64,000 bases of DNA from Micrococcaceae bacterium Sec5.1 (GCA_039636795.1 CP143430.1:4278001-4342000); one strand, 5' to 3'; shown: positions 36,344 to 45,419, counted from the stretch's first letter. Made by a program: numbers and translations. Notes: generated by a model from the letters alone, not told the origin.

Positions 36344-37159
36344 CTACCCGGCAATGCCAGACAGAAACCCCTTCACATCCTCAGCTACCCGTTCCGGGCA
36401 CTCCCACAACACCAGGTGACCCGTCTTCTCGTAGATATTCAATTGAGCACCGGGGATACGGCTCGCAAGGGTTTCTTGATGGTGTCGCGGCACAATGTGG
36501 TCGTGTGCGCCCCACACGATGAGCGTCGGGGCTGAGATGGTTCCGGCTTGGGTTGGCGGGACAGCCTCGTAGTAGCCGCGCAAGGACGCCTTCCAAACGG
36601 CTGCCGGCATGGCCAAGCCGTCCCGCACTCTGTCCTCGATGTAGGCAGCGGGCACAGCGTGCAGCAGCCGGTACCAGGACAAAGACTCTCTGACCCAGTC
36701 CTCCGAAACCGGATCAGTGAGCTGCTCTACCTCATTCGCAAACGGTGGTTTCCCCTGCAGGCTCAACGGAGACCCAACCAGAATCAGCGATGCCACGAGG
36801 TCCGGATGTGTCACAGCGAGTTGTTGGGCCACGTATCCGCCGCTGGATGAACCCAAGACATGAGTCCTCGCTATGCCCAACGCATCAAACGCTGCAACTA
36901 CGTCTTCCACAACGGCAGTCAGCGAGTACCCGTCTTCGGGCTTGTCGGCCTCACCATGGCCGCGCAGGTCCGGCGCCACCAGAGTAAAGGACGGCAGCGA
37001 GGCAATTAGCGGCTCAAAACTCCGCCAGGATTCACCCCACGCATGCATCAAGACCAAGGGCGCGGCGTCGTCGTCGTTCGCTTCACCAAGGTTCCCCTGA
37101 ACGAAGCAGGGCACGTTGATCCCGGTGCGCAGAGCGATTGTCCTGACCTCGGACTTCAT
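36344..37159 (-). CDS. alpha/beta hydrolase
   Basis: 271 residues, a complete single-domain alpha/beta-hydrolase. Oxyanion-side strand APLVLMHAWGESWRSF, then TLVAPDLRGHGEAD, nucleophile elbow VLGSSSGGYVAQQLA (catalytic Ser), acid in IVWGAHDHIVP, and His in YEKTGHLVLWECPERV. Similar to esterases, epoxide or enol-lactone hydrolases; the substrate is not predictable. Transcribed alone, convergent with the giant repeat gene. Confidence 0.85.
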   Translation of the reverse strand: MKSEVRTIALRTGINVPCFVQGNLGEANDDDAAPLVLMHAWGESWRSFEPLIASLPSFTLVAPDLRGHGEADKPEDGYSLTAVVEDVVAAFDALGIARTHVLGSSSGGYVAQQLAVTHPDLVASLILVGSPLSLQGKPPFANEVEQLTDPVSEDWVRESLSWYRLLHAVPAAYIEDRVRDGLAMPAAVWKASLRGYYEAVPPTQAGTISAPTLIVWGAHDHIVPRHHQETLASRIPGAQLNIYEKTGHLVLWECPERVAEDVKGFLSGIAG

Positions 37160-37183
37160 GCGGTCAGCGTACGCCCGCGCTGG

Positions 37184-37900
37184 CTACTGGACGACCCTCT
37201 TGGGTGAATCCGTTGCCGTGTGGCATTCCGCGCAGCACGTCGAGTCCTGGGAGGACTCATCACTGACGACCGCAGCGGGCACAGCGCAACAAACGTCGCC
37301 ACGCCACGCGTTGATTCCTTCGCGCACGGCGATTGCGGCAATTACCGATGCTGCGCCAGCATCGGCCCACCACCAACCCAGCGTGCTGTTCAGGACCAGG
37401 CCAATGAGCAGCACGGCGGAGAGATACGTACACAACAGTGTCTGTTTGGAGTCAGCTACGGCCGTCTTGGAACCGAGCTCACGTCCAGCTCGGCGCTGGG
37501 CCCAGGACAACACGGGCATGATCGCCAGGCTGAGGGCCGCTATCACGATGCCGGGCGTCGAGTGCTGGGCCGCTCCCCCACCAGTGAGGGACCTGATGGC
37601 ATCGAACGTGACGAAGGCGGCGAGGGTGAAGAAGGAAATCGCGATGATCCGCAGGGTTAGGTGCTCGCGCCGCTCGGGGTCCTTGGCGGAGAACTGCCGG
37701 GACAATGCCACCGCGGAGGCCACTTCGATCACCGAATCCAGCCCGAAACCAATCAAGGCCGACGAATCCGCCGCGCCGCCAGCCCATAGTGCCGCTGCCG
37801 CCTCGATGACGTTGTAGGTGATGGTGGCGGCGGCGAAAAGTCTGATACGGCCTGTCAGGACGGCTCTGCGTTCCGACGCTTCCTGCAGGGCTGTGCTCAT
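37184..37900 (-). CDS. cation diffusion facilitator-type heavy-metal exporter
   Basis: About 238 residues with six membrane helices. Metal-site acids are in SSALIGFGLDSVIEVASA (helix 2) and WWADAGAASVIAA (helix 5), the CDF arrangement. There is no usual cytoplasmic C-terminal domain; instead the tail is Cys-rich (DVCCAV, STCCAECHT), probably a metal-binding end. The ATG at 37900 overlaps the repressor stop in ATGA and is preferred over an ATG at 37909. Pairing with a CmtR-like repressor suggests export of Cd(II), Pb(II) or Zn(II). Confidence 0.85.
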   Translation of the reverse strand: MSTALQEASERRAVLTGRIRLFAAATITYNVIEAAAALWAGGAADSSALIGFGLDSVIEVASAVALSRQFSAKDPERREHLTLRIIAISFFTLAAFVTFDAIRSLTGGGAAQHSTPGIVIAALSLAIMPVLSWAQRRAGRELGSKTAVADSKQTLLCTYLSAVLLIGLVLNSTLGWWWADAGAASVIAAIAVREGINAWRGDVCCAVPAAVVSDESSQDSTCCAECHTATDSPKRVVQ

Positions 37901-38223
37901 GCCAGGCACGTCCCATCAGGAGCACAGCAATTGGGGTCCACCGCCAGGACCACACCGATCAGGTCCTTGATGGCGTGACCCAGACGTGCGTCGGCCAGTT
38001 CATAGCGGGTCCTGCGCCCGTCGGGAACCCCGACAACCAGGCCGCACCCGCGCAGGCAGGTGAGGTGGTTGGACATGCTCTGGCGGGAAACACCGAGGGA
38101 ATCTGCAAGCTCCGAGGGGAATGCGGGTGCATCAGCCAGTGCCAGGAGTACGCGCGCCCTGGTGGCGTCCGAGATCGCGTAGCCGAAGCGGGCCAGCACC
38201 GGAGCGTGGGTGAGGGTTTCCAT
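37897..38223 (-). CDS. ArsR/SmtB family metal-responsive repressor, CmtR-like
   Basis: 108 residues. The winged helix contains the CmtR-type sensor segment SNHLTCLRGCGLVV with Cys56 and Cys60, and the C-terminal tail PNCCAPDGTC has Cys99, Cys100 and Cys105, comparable to the third thiol ligand of CmtR. CmtR of Mycobacterium binds Cd(II)/Pb(II) through two Cys in this helix and one in the tail and then releases DNA. It is the first gene of a two-gene operon with the CDF exporter. The promoter predicted upstream would give a leaderless transcript. Confidence 0.9.
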   Translation of the reverse strand: METLTHAPVLARFGYAISDATRARVLLALADAPAFPSELADSLGVSRQSMSNHLTCLRGCGLVVGVPDGRRTRYELADARLGHAIKDLIGVVLAVDPNCCAPDGTCLA

Positions 38224-38229
38224 GCGGTT

Positions 38230-38267
38230 AAAGTACAGCGCATGATGTATTCACGCAATTATGTACT
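38230..38267 (-). promoter_or_regulatory. promoter/operator of the CmtR-CDF operon
   Basis: On the minus strand TTGCGT (38253-38258) and TACTTT (38230-38235) are 17 bases apart, matching -35 and -10 boxes. Only 6 bases separate the -10 from the ATG at 38223, so transcription should begin at or next to the start codon (leaderless). The region is flanked by AGTACA (38232-38237) and TGTACT (38262-38267), inverted copies that could belong to the repressor site. The operator assignment is weak; the promoter is better supported. Confidence 0.5.
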
Positions 38268-38291
38268 GTTATGCCCTCGCGCGCACAGGCA

Positions 38292-39332
38292 TCATGTCGG
38301 AACCACCTGTGCTGATGATTCACGGGAAACGACGTAAGGCTCTGAGGGAATGATGAGGTCTTCAGGTTGTTCACCGTTGAGCTGGTCGCACAATGCATTG
38401 ACAGCGGTCTTTCCGAGCTCCAGCAAAGGCATTGCGATAGTCGTCAGCGTCGGCTGAAGATAGTCAGCCAGCGGAAGATCGTCATAGGAGATCACTGAGA
38501 TGTCCTGGGGCACGGATAGCCCGAGTTCGTGCAGTGCGTGGAGGGCGCCGATGGCTTGGTTCAGGGTGCTGGTGTAGACAGCGGTGACTTCAGGGTGATC
38601 TTTGACGAGCCTCTTCGTGGCGTCGTATCCGCCCTGTTCGCTAAACGCACCCCGTTCAATAGCGGGCTCTGGAAGCTTGGCAGCCTTGGCCGCCTTGATG
38701 AGTCCTGTGCGTCGGCTGTCGCCGGGGCTAAGGGCTTCAGGCCCCGAAACATGACCAATATGCCGATGTCCCAGCTCCCGCAAATGAGCGACGGCGCAGA
38801 GGCTGGCAGCTTCCAGATCCATGGTCACGTTCCGCCCGGAGCCCGCAACAGATCGGTTGACGAACAAATAGGGAATATCGGTCTTAGGCAACAGGCCCAG
38901 TAGCGGATGTCCCGGCCGTGCTGAGGCAATGAGCAGGCCGTCCACACGCCCCGACGCCACCAGATCGGCAAATTGCTCGTCAACGCCTTCATCTTCTGTG
39001 TCTTCGGCCAGAAGCATTGCGTAACCACGCGCGCGTGCCTGAAGGTAGGCGCCTCGAGTGATGCGCGAGTACACAGGGTTGGTCAGATCCGGGATAAGGA
39101 GTGCCAATGCGCGGGTGCGGGATCCTGCGAGTGCTCGAGCGCCCGCATGCGGCTGGTACCCAAGTTTCCTGGCCGCTTCCAAGACCTTCAACCGCGTCTC
39201 TTCACGCACAGAGAGTGTCGCGTCCTTGTTCAGCACCCTGGAGGCAACAGACTTCGTAACCCCCGACAGTTGGGCCACGTCGATCAGGCGTGATCGTCCG
39301 TTAGCCGGCAGTTCTGTATTCCGGTCTTGCAC
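38292..39332 (-). CDS. LacI family transcriptional regulator
   Basis: 346 residues. N-terminal helix-turn-helix and hinge: RLIDVAQLSGVTKSVASRVLN, then KVLEAARKLGYQPHAGARAL. A periplasmic-binding-like effector domain follows (ALALLIPDLTNPVYSRITRGA to TTIAMPLLELGKTAV). Divergent from the sugar-acid operon starting at 39499. The perfect palindrome AGAAAACCGGTTTTCT between them, found again before the ABC operon, is its most likely operator; effector is probably a pathway sugar or sugar acid. GTG start at 39332, preceded by GAAGGGA. Confidence 0.93.
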   Translation of the reverse strand: MQDRNTELPANGRSRLIDVAQLSGVTKSVASRVLNKDATLSVREETRLKVLEAARKLGYQPHAGARALAGSRTRALALLIPDLTNPVYSRITRGAYLQARARGYAMLLAEDTEDEGVDEQFADLVASGRVDGLLIASARPGHPLLGLLPKTDIPYLFVNRSVAGSGRNVTMDLEAASLCAVAHLRELGHRHIGHVSGPEALSPGDSRRTGLIKAAKAAKLPEPAIERGAFSEQGGYDATKRLVKDHPEVTAVYTSTLNQAIGALHALHELGLSVPQDISVISYDDLPLADYLQPTLTTIAMPLLELGKTAVNALCDQLNGEQPEDLIIPSEPYVVSRESSAQVVPT

Positions 39333-39386
39333 CCCGGTCCCTTCGTATGGGCGAGTGGGCCATTGTGACGCCGCTCATGCACATCC

Positions 39387-39416
39387 TTGACACTTCCATT
39401 TCCCTCATACTAACTT
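39387..39416 (+). promoter_or_regulatory. promoter of the sugar-acid operon
   Basis: TTGACA at 39387-39392 and TAACTT at 39411-39416 with an 18-base spacer. The palindromic operator begins 11 bases further on, close to the expected transcription start, a position suited to repression. Confidence 0.55.
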
Positions 39417-39426
39417 GAACCCATCA

Positions 39427-39442
39427 AGAAAACCGGTTTTCT
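39427..39442. promoter_or_regulatory. LacI-family operator palindrome, copy 1
   Basis: AGAAAACCGGTTTTCT, a perfect 16-bp palindrome with the central CG step typical of LacI-family operators, between the divergent lacI-type gene and the dehydratase gene. The identical 16-mer occurs at 46508-46523. Confidence 0.82.
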
Positions 39443-39498
39443 AAAGCATTGTTGCCGCTCCGGGTTTCAGCAATCGTCTCCGAGTTCGAGGAAGAACC

Positions 39499-40587
39499 AT
39501 GGCAAAAATCGAAAAAGTCCAAACCGACCTTTACAAAATCCCTTTGGCTCACGCGTTGACTGACAGTACTCATGGGGTGATGCTGGACTTTGAGCTGATC
39601 ACGGTCCGGATAACAGACAGCGACGGCGCAACTGGCCTCGGCTATACCTACACGGTCAATGATGGTGGCGCGGCGGTTGCCGTAATGGTGGAACGTTATC
39701 TGACGCCGAAGCTGCTCGGCCAGGACGCCGACCACACAGAGAAGCTTTGGCAGGATTTGTGGTGGACCCTGCATTACGCAGGAAGGGGCGGTCACGCTAC
39801 CTCGGCTATCTCCGCGATCGATATCGCCTTGTGGGACCTCAAAGGGCGCCGCCTGGGCCAACCACTCTGGCGGCTGTTTGGCGGATACGATCCGAAGGTC
39901 CCTGTTTATGCTGGGGGCATCGACCTGGAGCTCAGCCTCGATGACCTCCTTCGACAGGCCGATCGTTTTCAGGCCGAGGGTTTCCGGGCAATCAAGATGA
40001 AAGTCGGCCGGGCCAACCTCAATGAAGATCTGGAAAGGGTCGCCGCCATGCGGTCCCATCTTGGCGAGTCCTTCCCGCTCATGGTGGACGCCAACATGAA
40101 GTGGAGCGCGGATCAGGCCGTCCGGGCCGCACGCGCCATGGCGGAGTACAACTTGGTCTGGATCGAAGAACCCACCATCCCTGACGATCTGGTGGGCTAT
40201 GCCCGGATCATGCGCGAGGGCGGACAACCCATTGCTGGCGGAGAGAACCTCCACACGCTCTACGAATTCGAGCAGGCCATCAGCGCCGGGGCAATTTCCT
40301 TCCCGGAGCCGGATGTCAGCAACTGTGGTGGCTACACCACTTTCCGTAAGATCTGCTCCTTGGCTGAGGCTCACAACCTGCCTGTAACTTCCCACGGTGT
40401 ACACGACCTGACAGTCCAGGCTCTGGCCGCGGCACCGAACCGGAGTTACATGGAAGCCCACGGGTTTGGTCTGGACGCCTACTTGATCAACCCGATGCGC
40501 ATTGAGGATGGCTTCGCCATCGCTCCCGAACGTCCCGGGCACGGCGTGGACTTGAACTTCGACGCACTCGAAGGAGTACGTGCGTGA
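39499..40587 (+). CDS. mandelate racemase/muconate lactonizing enzyme family sugar-acid dehydratase
   Basis: 362 residues of the enolase superfamily. Capping domain at about 1-125, barrel from about 135. Catalytic features: KMK at Lys166/Lys168 on barrel strand 2, metal ligands in VDANMKW (Asp197), IEEPT (about Glu223/224) and GGEN (Glu249), and the Asp272/His299 pair in EPDVSNCGG and TSHGVHD. This is the mandelate-racemase subgroup pattern used by acid-sugar dehydratases. With the aldolase and kinase downstream it should convert a sugar acid to a 2-keto-3-deoxy acid. The exact hexonate or uronate cannot be read. First gene of a seven-gene operon. Confidence 0.88.
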   Translation: MAKIEKVQTDLYKIPLAHALTDSTHGVMLDFELITVRITDSDGATGLGYTYTVNDGGAAVAVMVERYLTPKLLGQDADHTEKLWQDLWWTLHYAGRGGHATSAISAIDIALWDLKGRRLGQPLWRLFGGYDPKVPVYAGGIDLELSLDDLLRQADRFQAEGFRAIKMKVGRANLNEDLERVAAMRSHLGESFPLMVDANMKWSADQAVRAARAMAEYNLVWIEEPTIPDDLVGYARIMREGGQPIAGGENLHTLYEFEQAISAGAISFPEPDVSNCGGYTTFRKICSLAEAHNLPVTSHGVHDLTVQALAAAPNRSYMEAHGFGLDAYLINPMRIEDGFAIAPERPGHGVDLNFDALEGVRA

Positions 40588-41921
40588 CCAAGGCAATCTC
40601 GTCTGGACCCAAGCCGCGCAGTGGGATGCGCTGGCGGGTTCTTGGTGCCAATGCCGCGGTACTGATGCTCAACTATGGTGATCGCGCCGCGTTGGGCGTA
40701 GCGGCCCCGTTGATCATCAATGAGTTCGGGCTCAGCACCGGAACCATGGGCATTATCCTGGGTGCTTTCGCCTTCACCTACGCCCCAGCATGTTTCGCCG
40801 GCGGTGCACTTGCGGATAAGTACGGCCCCCGAAAGACCATGGCTGTTGCCGTGGCCTGGTGGTCCCTCTGCACAGCCCTCACTGCCTTGTGCTTCAATTT
40901 CCTGACCTTCATCATCCAACGCCTTCTCTTCGGCGCCGGCGAAGGGCCCCAGGGTGCAGTTACGGCCCGCACCATGGCCAACTGGTTTCCTAAGCGCGAG
41001 TACGCAACTGCCATGGGCCTGACGTTCGCTGCCAACCCCCTCGGTGCAGCTCTGGGTATTCCTGTGGTCACCGGATTGCTGGTGCTTTCCAACAACAACT
41101 GGCGCATTCCGTTCATCGTTCTGGGCGCAATCGGCCTGGTGGTCGCAGCTTGGTGGTATTGGGTCATTCGTGACAAACCCTCCCTGCATCCCCGCGTCAC
41201 TGAAGAGGAATTTGCGCTGATAACCACTGTCGACGCCCAAACCAAGAAACTGATCACAGAGAACGTCCCGCCGCTGAAGTTCTACTTGCGCCAGCCTGCC
41301 GTTATTGCCAACGCAGTCGCCTTCTTCGGTTTCAGCTGGCTGCTGTTCATGTTCTTGTCCTGGTACCCGCTCTTCCTGGTGCAAACACAGAACATCAGCC
41401 TCTCAAGCCTTGCCTGGGCCGGATCGCTCCCCTGGATTGCAGGATCCATCGGCACCGCACTCGGCGGTATTCTCTCCGATCGTCTCGCACGCCGCTCCAA
41501 CGCACCGTTCCGAACCCGAAAGTGGATGACGGGATTCTTCCTGGCGCTCAGCGGTGGACTTTGCATCCCGTTGGCGGCGGTGAACTCCCTTGCCCTCGCG
41601 GTTGGACTCTTCTCCGTTGTCCTGTTGCTCCTCTACTTGGCCAACGTGCAGTTCTTTGCCATCGTCCGGGACTTCGTCCACCCCGCCAGGCTCGGGGGCG
41701 TCTCCGGGTTCGTGCACTTCTGCGCGAACCTCGCAGGCATCATTGCCCCCGTGGTCACTGGCTTCCTCATACAGGACCTGCACTCCTGGACTGCCGCCTT
41801 CGCCCTGGCCGCAGGCCTCGCCATCGTCGGAGCCATCGCCCTGATCCTTGTCAAACCCCCCGTCGCCGGTGCCGCCGATTCGGCCATCGCGACTGACGCA
41901 GCCGTCGAATACGAGGTCTAA
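40584..41921 (+). CDS. MFS transporter, anion:cation symporter type
   Basis: 445 residues with 12 membrane helices. LNYGDRAALGVAAPLIINEFGLS on helix 1, the MFS loop GGALADKYGPRKTM, and GAGEGPQGAVTARTMANWFPKRE on helix 4 are typical of hexuronate/galactonate/glucarate symporters. GTG at 40584 overlaps the dehydratase stop (GTGA). Inferred job: importing the sugar acid used by this operon. Confidence 0.9.
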   Translation: MTKAISSGPKPRSGMRWRVLGANAAVLMLNYGDRAALGVAAPLIINEFGLSTGTMGIILGAFAFTYAPACFAGGALADKYGPRKTMAVAVAWWSLCTALTALCFNFLTFIIQRLLFGAGEGPQGAVTARTMANWFPKREYATAMGLTFAANPLGAALGIPVVTGLLVLSNNNWRIPFIVLGAIGLVVAAWWYWVIRDKPSLHPRVTEEEFALITTVDAQTKKLITENVPPLKFYLRQPAVIANAVAFFGFSWLLFMFLSWYPLFLVQTQNISLSSLAWAGSLPWIAGSIGTALGGILSDRLARRSNAPFRTRKWMTGFFLALSGGLCIPLAAVNSLALAVGLFSVVLLLLYLANVQFFAIVRDFVHPARLGGVSGFVHFCANLAGIIAPVVTGFLIQDLHSWTAAFALAAGLAIVGAIALILVKPPVAGAADSAIATDAAVEYEV

Positions 41922-41924
41922 GAA

Positions 41925-42911
41925 ATGACAACCACAAAGATAGTTATTACCGATTGCGACCATGACTCCATAGACATCGAGCGGACGGTCGCCCGGGCCG
42001 CCGGCGTCGAGCTGGTCCTTGCCCAGTGCCACAGTGAGGACGAGGTTATCGCCGCCGCCGCTGGAGCCGACGCCATCGTCGTCCAGTACGCGCCCATCAC
42101 CGCCAAGGTTCTGGACGGCCTGCCCGGGCTGAAAGCGATTGGCCGCTACGGCGTCGGGGTTGACACGCTCGACGTCGAAGCCGCCACCGCGCGCGGCGTT
42201 GCCATCTGCAACGTCCCCGACTACGGCACGGAAGACGTCAGCGACCACGCGATCGCACTGGCCGTCACCCTTGCCCGGGGGATCACTCACCTGGACCGCG
42301 GTGTACGACGCGGCGACTATTCCCTGCAGCCGGTACAACCATTGCACCGGATCAGCGAGCGCGTGTTCGGCGTGGTGGGGTTGGGCTTGATCGGTATCGC
42401 CACGGGCCGGAAGGCAAAGGGCCTGGGCTACCGCGTTGTTGGTTCGGATCCAAAATTGACGCCGGGATCTGTCACGGAAGACGGGATCAGCGTAGTCAGC
42501 TTCGAGGATCTCATTGCCTGCGCTGACGTGATCTCGCTACATGTACCCCTCAACGAGGACACGCACCACCTGATCAACGGTGAAGTCTTGGACAAGGTGA
42601 AGCCAGGGGCAGTGCTGGTCAATACGTGCCGCGGTGGAGTGGTTGATACAGACGCAGTGGCGGCGGCCCTCAAGGATGGGCGTCTGCAGGCCGCAGGTCT
42701 GGATGTCTTCGAAGTGGAGCCCCTTCCCAGGACCAGCCCCTTGCTGGAACTGGACAACGCGGTGCTCACTCCCCACGCAGCCTGGTACTCCGAGGAGTCC
42801 TATCAAGAGCTCAAGCGGCGCACGGTGGAGAACGTGGTGGAGGTCTGCGCGGGCCGTTTGCCTCGGAACATCCTCAACCCGGACGTATTGAAAAGGAGCG
42901 TGTCGGCATGA
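41925..42911 (+). CDS. D-2-hydroxyacid dehydrogenase (CtBP-like subgroup)
   Basis: 328 residues. Nucleotide-binding loop VFGVVGLGLIGIATGRKAKGLG, with catalytic Arg in VNTCRGGVVDTDAV, Glu in DVFEVEPLP and His in LTPHAAWYSEESYQEL. The HAAWYSEES end is characteristic of bacterial C-terminal-binding-protein-like dehydrogenases. It interconverts a 2-keto acid and D-2-hydroxy acid with NAD(P). In this operon it may reduce or oxidise a sugar acid or a pathway by-product. The AG before the ATG belongs to a TAAGAAATG junction 3 bases after the MFS stop. Confidence 0.88.
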   Translation: MTTTKIVITDCDHDSIDIERTVARAAGVELVLAQCHSEDEVIAAAAGADAIVVQYAPITAKVLDGLPGLKAIGRYGVGVDTLDVEAATARGVAICNVPDYGTEDVSDHAIALAVTLARGITHLDRGVRRGDYSLQPVQPLHRISERVFGVVGLGLIGIATGRKAKGLGYRVVGSDPKLTPGSVTEDGISVVSFEDLIACADVISLHVPLNEDTHHLINGEVLDKVKPGAVLVNTCRGGVVDTDAVAAALKDGRLQAAGLDVFEVEPLPRTSPLLELDNAVLTPHAAWYSEESYQELKRRTVENVVEVCAGRLPRNILNPDVLKRSVSA

Positions 42912-43984
42912 GCGTCGAGACAGCGGCAAGAACCACTTCACAGACGATGGGCGCTGCCGTCTGGACCGGCCCGGAGACCGTCGAGTACCGAACAGTCTCG
43001 CTCCCGGAGGTGCCGGAGGGCTGGGCTCTGATCCGGTCGGAACTCACCGGGATATGCGGCACGGACTTCTCCATCCTCCACGGCAGCCACCCCCGCGCCG
43101 AAGCACCTGTGGTGATGGGCCATGAAATCACCGGCATCGTGGAAACCGCCGCCCCGGGAGGTCCCGCAGCGGGCACCAGGGTCATCGTTGAACCCCTGAT
43201 CCACTGCGGAGATTGCCATCCCTGCCGGCAGGGCGACACGCACGTGTGCCGCAGCCTCAAGCTTTACGGGATCGACGTCGCAGGATCGTTGGCACAATTC
43301 GTTGCCCTGCCAGCCGAGACCCTGATTCCCATCAGCTCAGCTGTTCCGGTCCAGGAAGCAGCGTTGGCCGAGCCGCTGGCCGTGGCAGTTCATGCCGTCT
43401 CGCGTTCGGGGCTGCGTGGCGGCGAGCGCGTGGTGGTCTTCGGGGCCGGGCCCATCGGCATCCTCACAGCTCTTGTTGCCCGGCATGAAGGTGCCAGCAG
43501 CGTGCTGATTTCCGAGCCCTCCGCAGCTCGCCGCAAGGTAGCCGAGGAGCTTGGCTTCGACACCGTCCCTTCCGGTGCGGACCCCATCGAGGCCATCCTG
43601 GCAGCAACTGGCGGGGATGGTGCGGACATCGTTTTCGATTCGGCTGCCCACCCCTCGGTTGCAGCACTCCTGCCGAAGGCTGTCCGTGTTCTGGGCACCA
43701 TCGTCCTGGTTGGCGTCTACAAGAAGCCTGTTGAGGTGGATCTGCAGGCCCTCACCTTCGCGGAAAACACAGTGGTGGGCGTCCGCGTCTACACCCGGGC
43801 CGACGTCGAACGCGCCGTCACGCTCATCGAGGGCGGCGACCTCGGGCTGGGGCGCATTCCCGTGGAGGTCTTCCCGCTCGAAGAAACCCCGGCCGCGTTC
43901 AGCAAGGCCATGACCGCTGGAGCCGTTCTCAAAGTATTCGTGGGCCCAGCTACGGCTGCTGGCCCCGGCAAGGAAGAAGCATGA
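42908..43984 (+). CDS. zinc-dependent medium-chain dehydrogenase
   Basis: 358 residues. Catalytic zinc region GICGTDFSILHG and MGHEITGIVE; structural zinc cysteines CGDCHPCRQGDTHVC; NAD-binding loop VVFGAGPIGILTALVARHEGA. This is the sorbitol/L-idonate/threonine dehydrogenase subgroup, which oxidises polyols or sugar acids at a secondary alcohol. Overlaps the previous gene in ATGA and the next in ATGA, so it is translated with them. Confidence 0.9.
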   Translation: MSVETAARTTSQTMGAAVWTGPETVEYRTVSLPEVPEGWALIRSELTGICGTDFSILHGSHPRAEAPVVMGHEITGIVETAAPGGPAAGTRVIVEPLIHCGDCHPCRQGDTHVCRSLKLYGIDVAGSLAQFVALPAETLIPISSAVPVQEAALAEPLAVAVHAVSRSGLRGGERVVVFGAGPIGILTALVARHEGASSVLISEPSAARRKVAEELGFDTVPSGADPIEAILAATGGDGADIVFDSAAHPSVAALLPKAVRVLGTIVLVGVYKKPVEVDLQALTFAENTVVGVRVYTRADVERAVTLIEGGDLGLGRIPVEVFPLEETPAAFSKAMTAGAVLKVFVGPATAAGPGKEEA

Positions 43985-44757
43985 CTGACATCGCACCGGC
44001 GCTGCGCGCGCCTTTTGACCTGACAGGCTCGACGGCGGCCATCACCGGAGCGTCCCGCGGTATCGGCTTGGGCATTGCCTTGGGCCTGATCCGGGCGGGC
44101 GCGAACGTTGTTGCGTTGCAGCGTGGACCGCTCGCCCCTGAACTGGCCCATGCCGCCGCGGAGGCCGGTGTCACTGCCGAGAGTCTGCACATCGATCTGT
44201 CCAGTCAGGATTCCGTTGCGCGGGCCATCGAATCCACGTTGGCAAAACACAGGATCGACATCCTTGTGAACAATGCCGGCACGCAGATCCGCCATGACTC
44301 CGTAGAGTTCCCGCTGGAGGACTTTGACGCGGTGATGAACATCAACACCCGGGCAGTGTTCCAGCTTTGCCAGGGTTTCGGTAAGGCCATGGTTGAGCGC
44401 GGACACGGCAAAATCATCAACCTGGCATCCCTCCTGACCTTCCAGGGCGGATTGCGGGTTCCGGCATACGCAGCTTCCAAGGGAGCCGTGGCCCAACTGA
44501 CCAAGGCCCTCTGCAATGAGTGGGCTCCGCAAGGAGTCAACGTAAACGCCGTCGCACCTGGCTACATCGCCACGGATATGAACCAGGCGTTGCTGGCCGA
44601 TACGGTGCGGAACGAGCAGATATCCAGCCGGATCCCCGCCGCCCGCTGGGGTTCAGGCGATGACCTTGCTGGCGCCGTGGTGTTCCTGGCCTCCCCGGCC
44701 GCGGACTACGTGCACGGCGTGGTTCTCCCGGTCGACGGCGGGTGGCTGGCCCGATGA
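43981..44757 (+). CDS. short-chain dehydrogenase (gluconate 5-dehydrogenase/KduD-like)
   Basis: 258 residues. NAD(P) loop TGASRGIGLGIALGLIRAG, NNAG, active-site Ser in INLASLLTFQGG and YAASK Tyr/Lys, and the C-terminal DYVHGVVLPVDGGWLAR. The closest general resemblance is to gluconate 5-dehydrogenase and 2-keto-3-deoxygluconate oxidoreductases. Likely oxidises a sugar or sugar acid entering the pathway. ATGA overlaps on both sides. Confidence 0.9.
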   Translation: MTDIAPALRAPFDLTGSTAAITGASRGIGLGIALGLIRAGANVVALQRGPLAPELAHAAAEAGVTAESLHIDLSSQDSVARAIESTLAKHRIDILVNNAGTQIRHDSVEFPLEDFDAVMNINTRAVFQLCQGFGKAMVERGHGKIINLASLLTFQGGLRVPAYAASKGAVAQLTKALCNEWAPQGVNVNAVAPGYIATDMNQALLADTVRNEQISSRIPAARWGSGDDLAGAVVFLASPAADYVHGVVLPVDGGWLAR

Positions 44758-45419
44758 GCGACGTCCAAAGGCCAGCCCCTTCCGCCATCCTCAAGGCAAA
44801 CCCCGTAGTAGCAGTCATGCGGGCTCAGCACGCCCGCGAGTACGCCCCAGTGATTGATGCACTTGTGCGCGGCGGCGTCCGATCCCTCGAGCTGACCCTC
44901 AGCACGCAAGGAGTGTTCGAGGAACTGCCTCTGCTCAAGGAACGGTTCGGAACCGATGCTGAAATCGGCGTCGGCACCATCACCTCCCTTGGCCAAGCGC
45001 AGCAAGCCCTCGACGGCGGAGCGGACTATCTGGTCACACCGGTAATGGTTACCGCAGTGGTGAGTGCCGCCGTCGAGCGTGGGATTCCGGTGTTCCCGGG
45101 CGGCCTGACCCCCACCGAACTGCTGGCGGGCTGGGAAGCGGGCGCCACGGCGGTGAAGCTCTTCCCGGCCTCGGCTGTTGGCGCCGGGTACATCGGCCAG
45201 CTCCGGGGACCGTTCCCGGACATGCGGATTGTTCCTTCCGGAGGCATCGGCATCGACGAGGCACCAACGTGGATTGCAGCCGGTGCCCTTGCCGTCAGCC
45301 TCGGTGGCCCACTTCTGCGCGATGCCTTCTCCGGCGGAAGCCTGGCGGACCTGACTGCACGGGCCGAAAAGCTCAGCCGCCTTGTGGCCGACGCAGTGGA
45401 TGCGAGGACGACCAAATGA
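44754..45419 (+). CDS. 2-dehydro-3-deoxy-phosphogluconate (KDPG/KHG-type) aldolase
   Basis: 221 residues, usual family length. Active-site Glu46 in SLELTLST, IGVGTITSLGQAQQALDGGADYLVTP, and Schiff-base Lys135 in AVKLFPAS. It cleaves KDPG or the galacto-epimer to pyruvate and glyceraldehyde-3-phosphate. ATG at 44754 is used because it forms the ATGA overlap with the SDR stop; an in-frame start 12 bases earlier lacks that link. Followed by the kinase that makes its substrate. Confidence 0.93.
   Translation: MSDVQRPAPSAILKANPVVAVMRAQHAREYAPVIDALVRGGVRSLELTLSTQGVFEELPLLKERFGTDAEIGVGTITSLGQAQQALDGGADYLVTPVMVTAVVSAAVERGIPVFPGGLTPTELLAGWEAGATAVKLFPASAVGAGYIGQLRGPFPDMRIVPSGGIGIDEAPTWIAAGALAVSLGGPLLRDAFSGGSLADLTARAEKLSRLVADAVDARTTK

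Noticed and set aside
39424..40596. 390-residue minus-strand open frame opposite the dehydratase
   Set aside because: The opposite strand encodes an enolase-superfamily enzyme with all catalytic residues. The reverse frame has no recognisable domain and would cover the operator.
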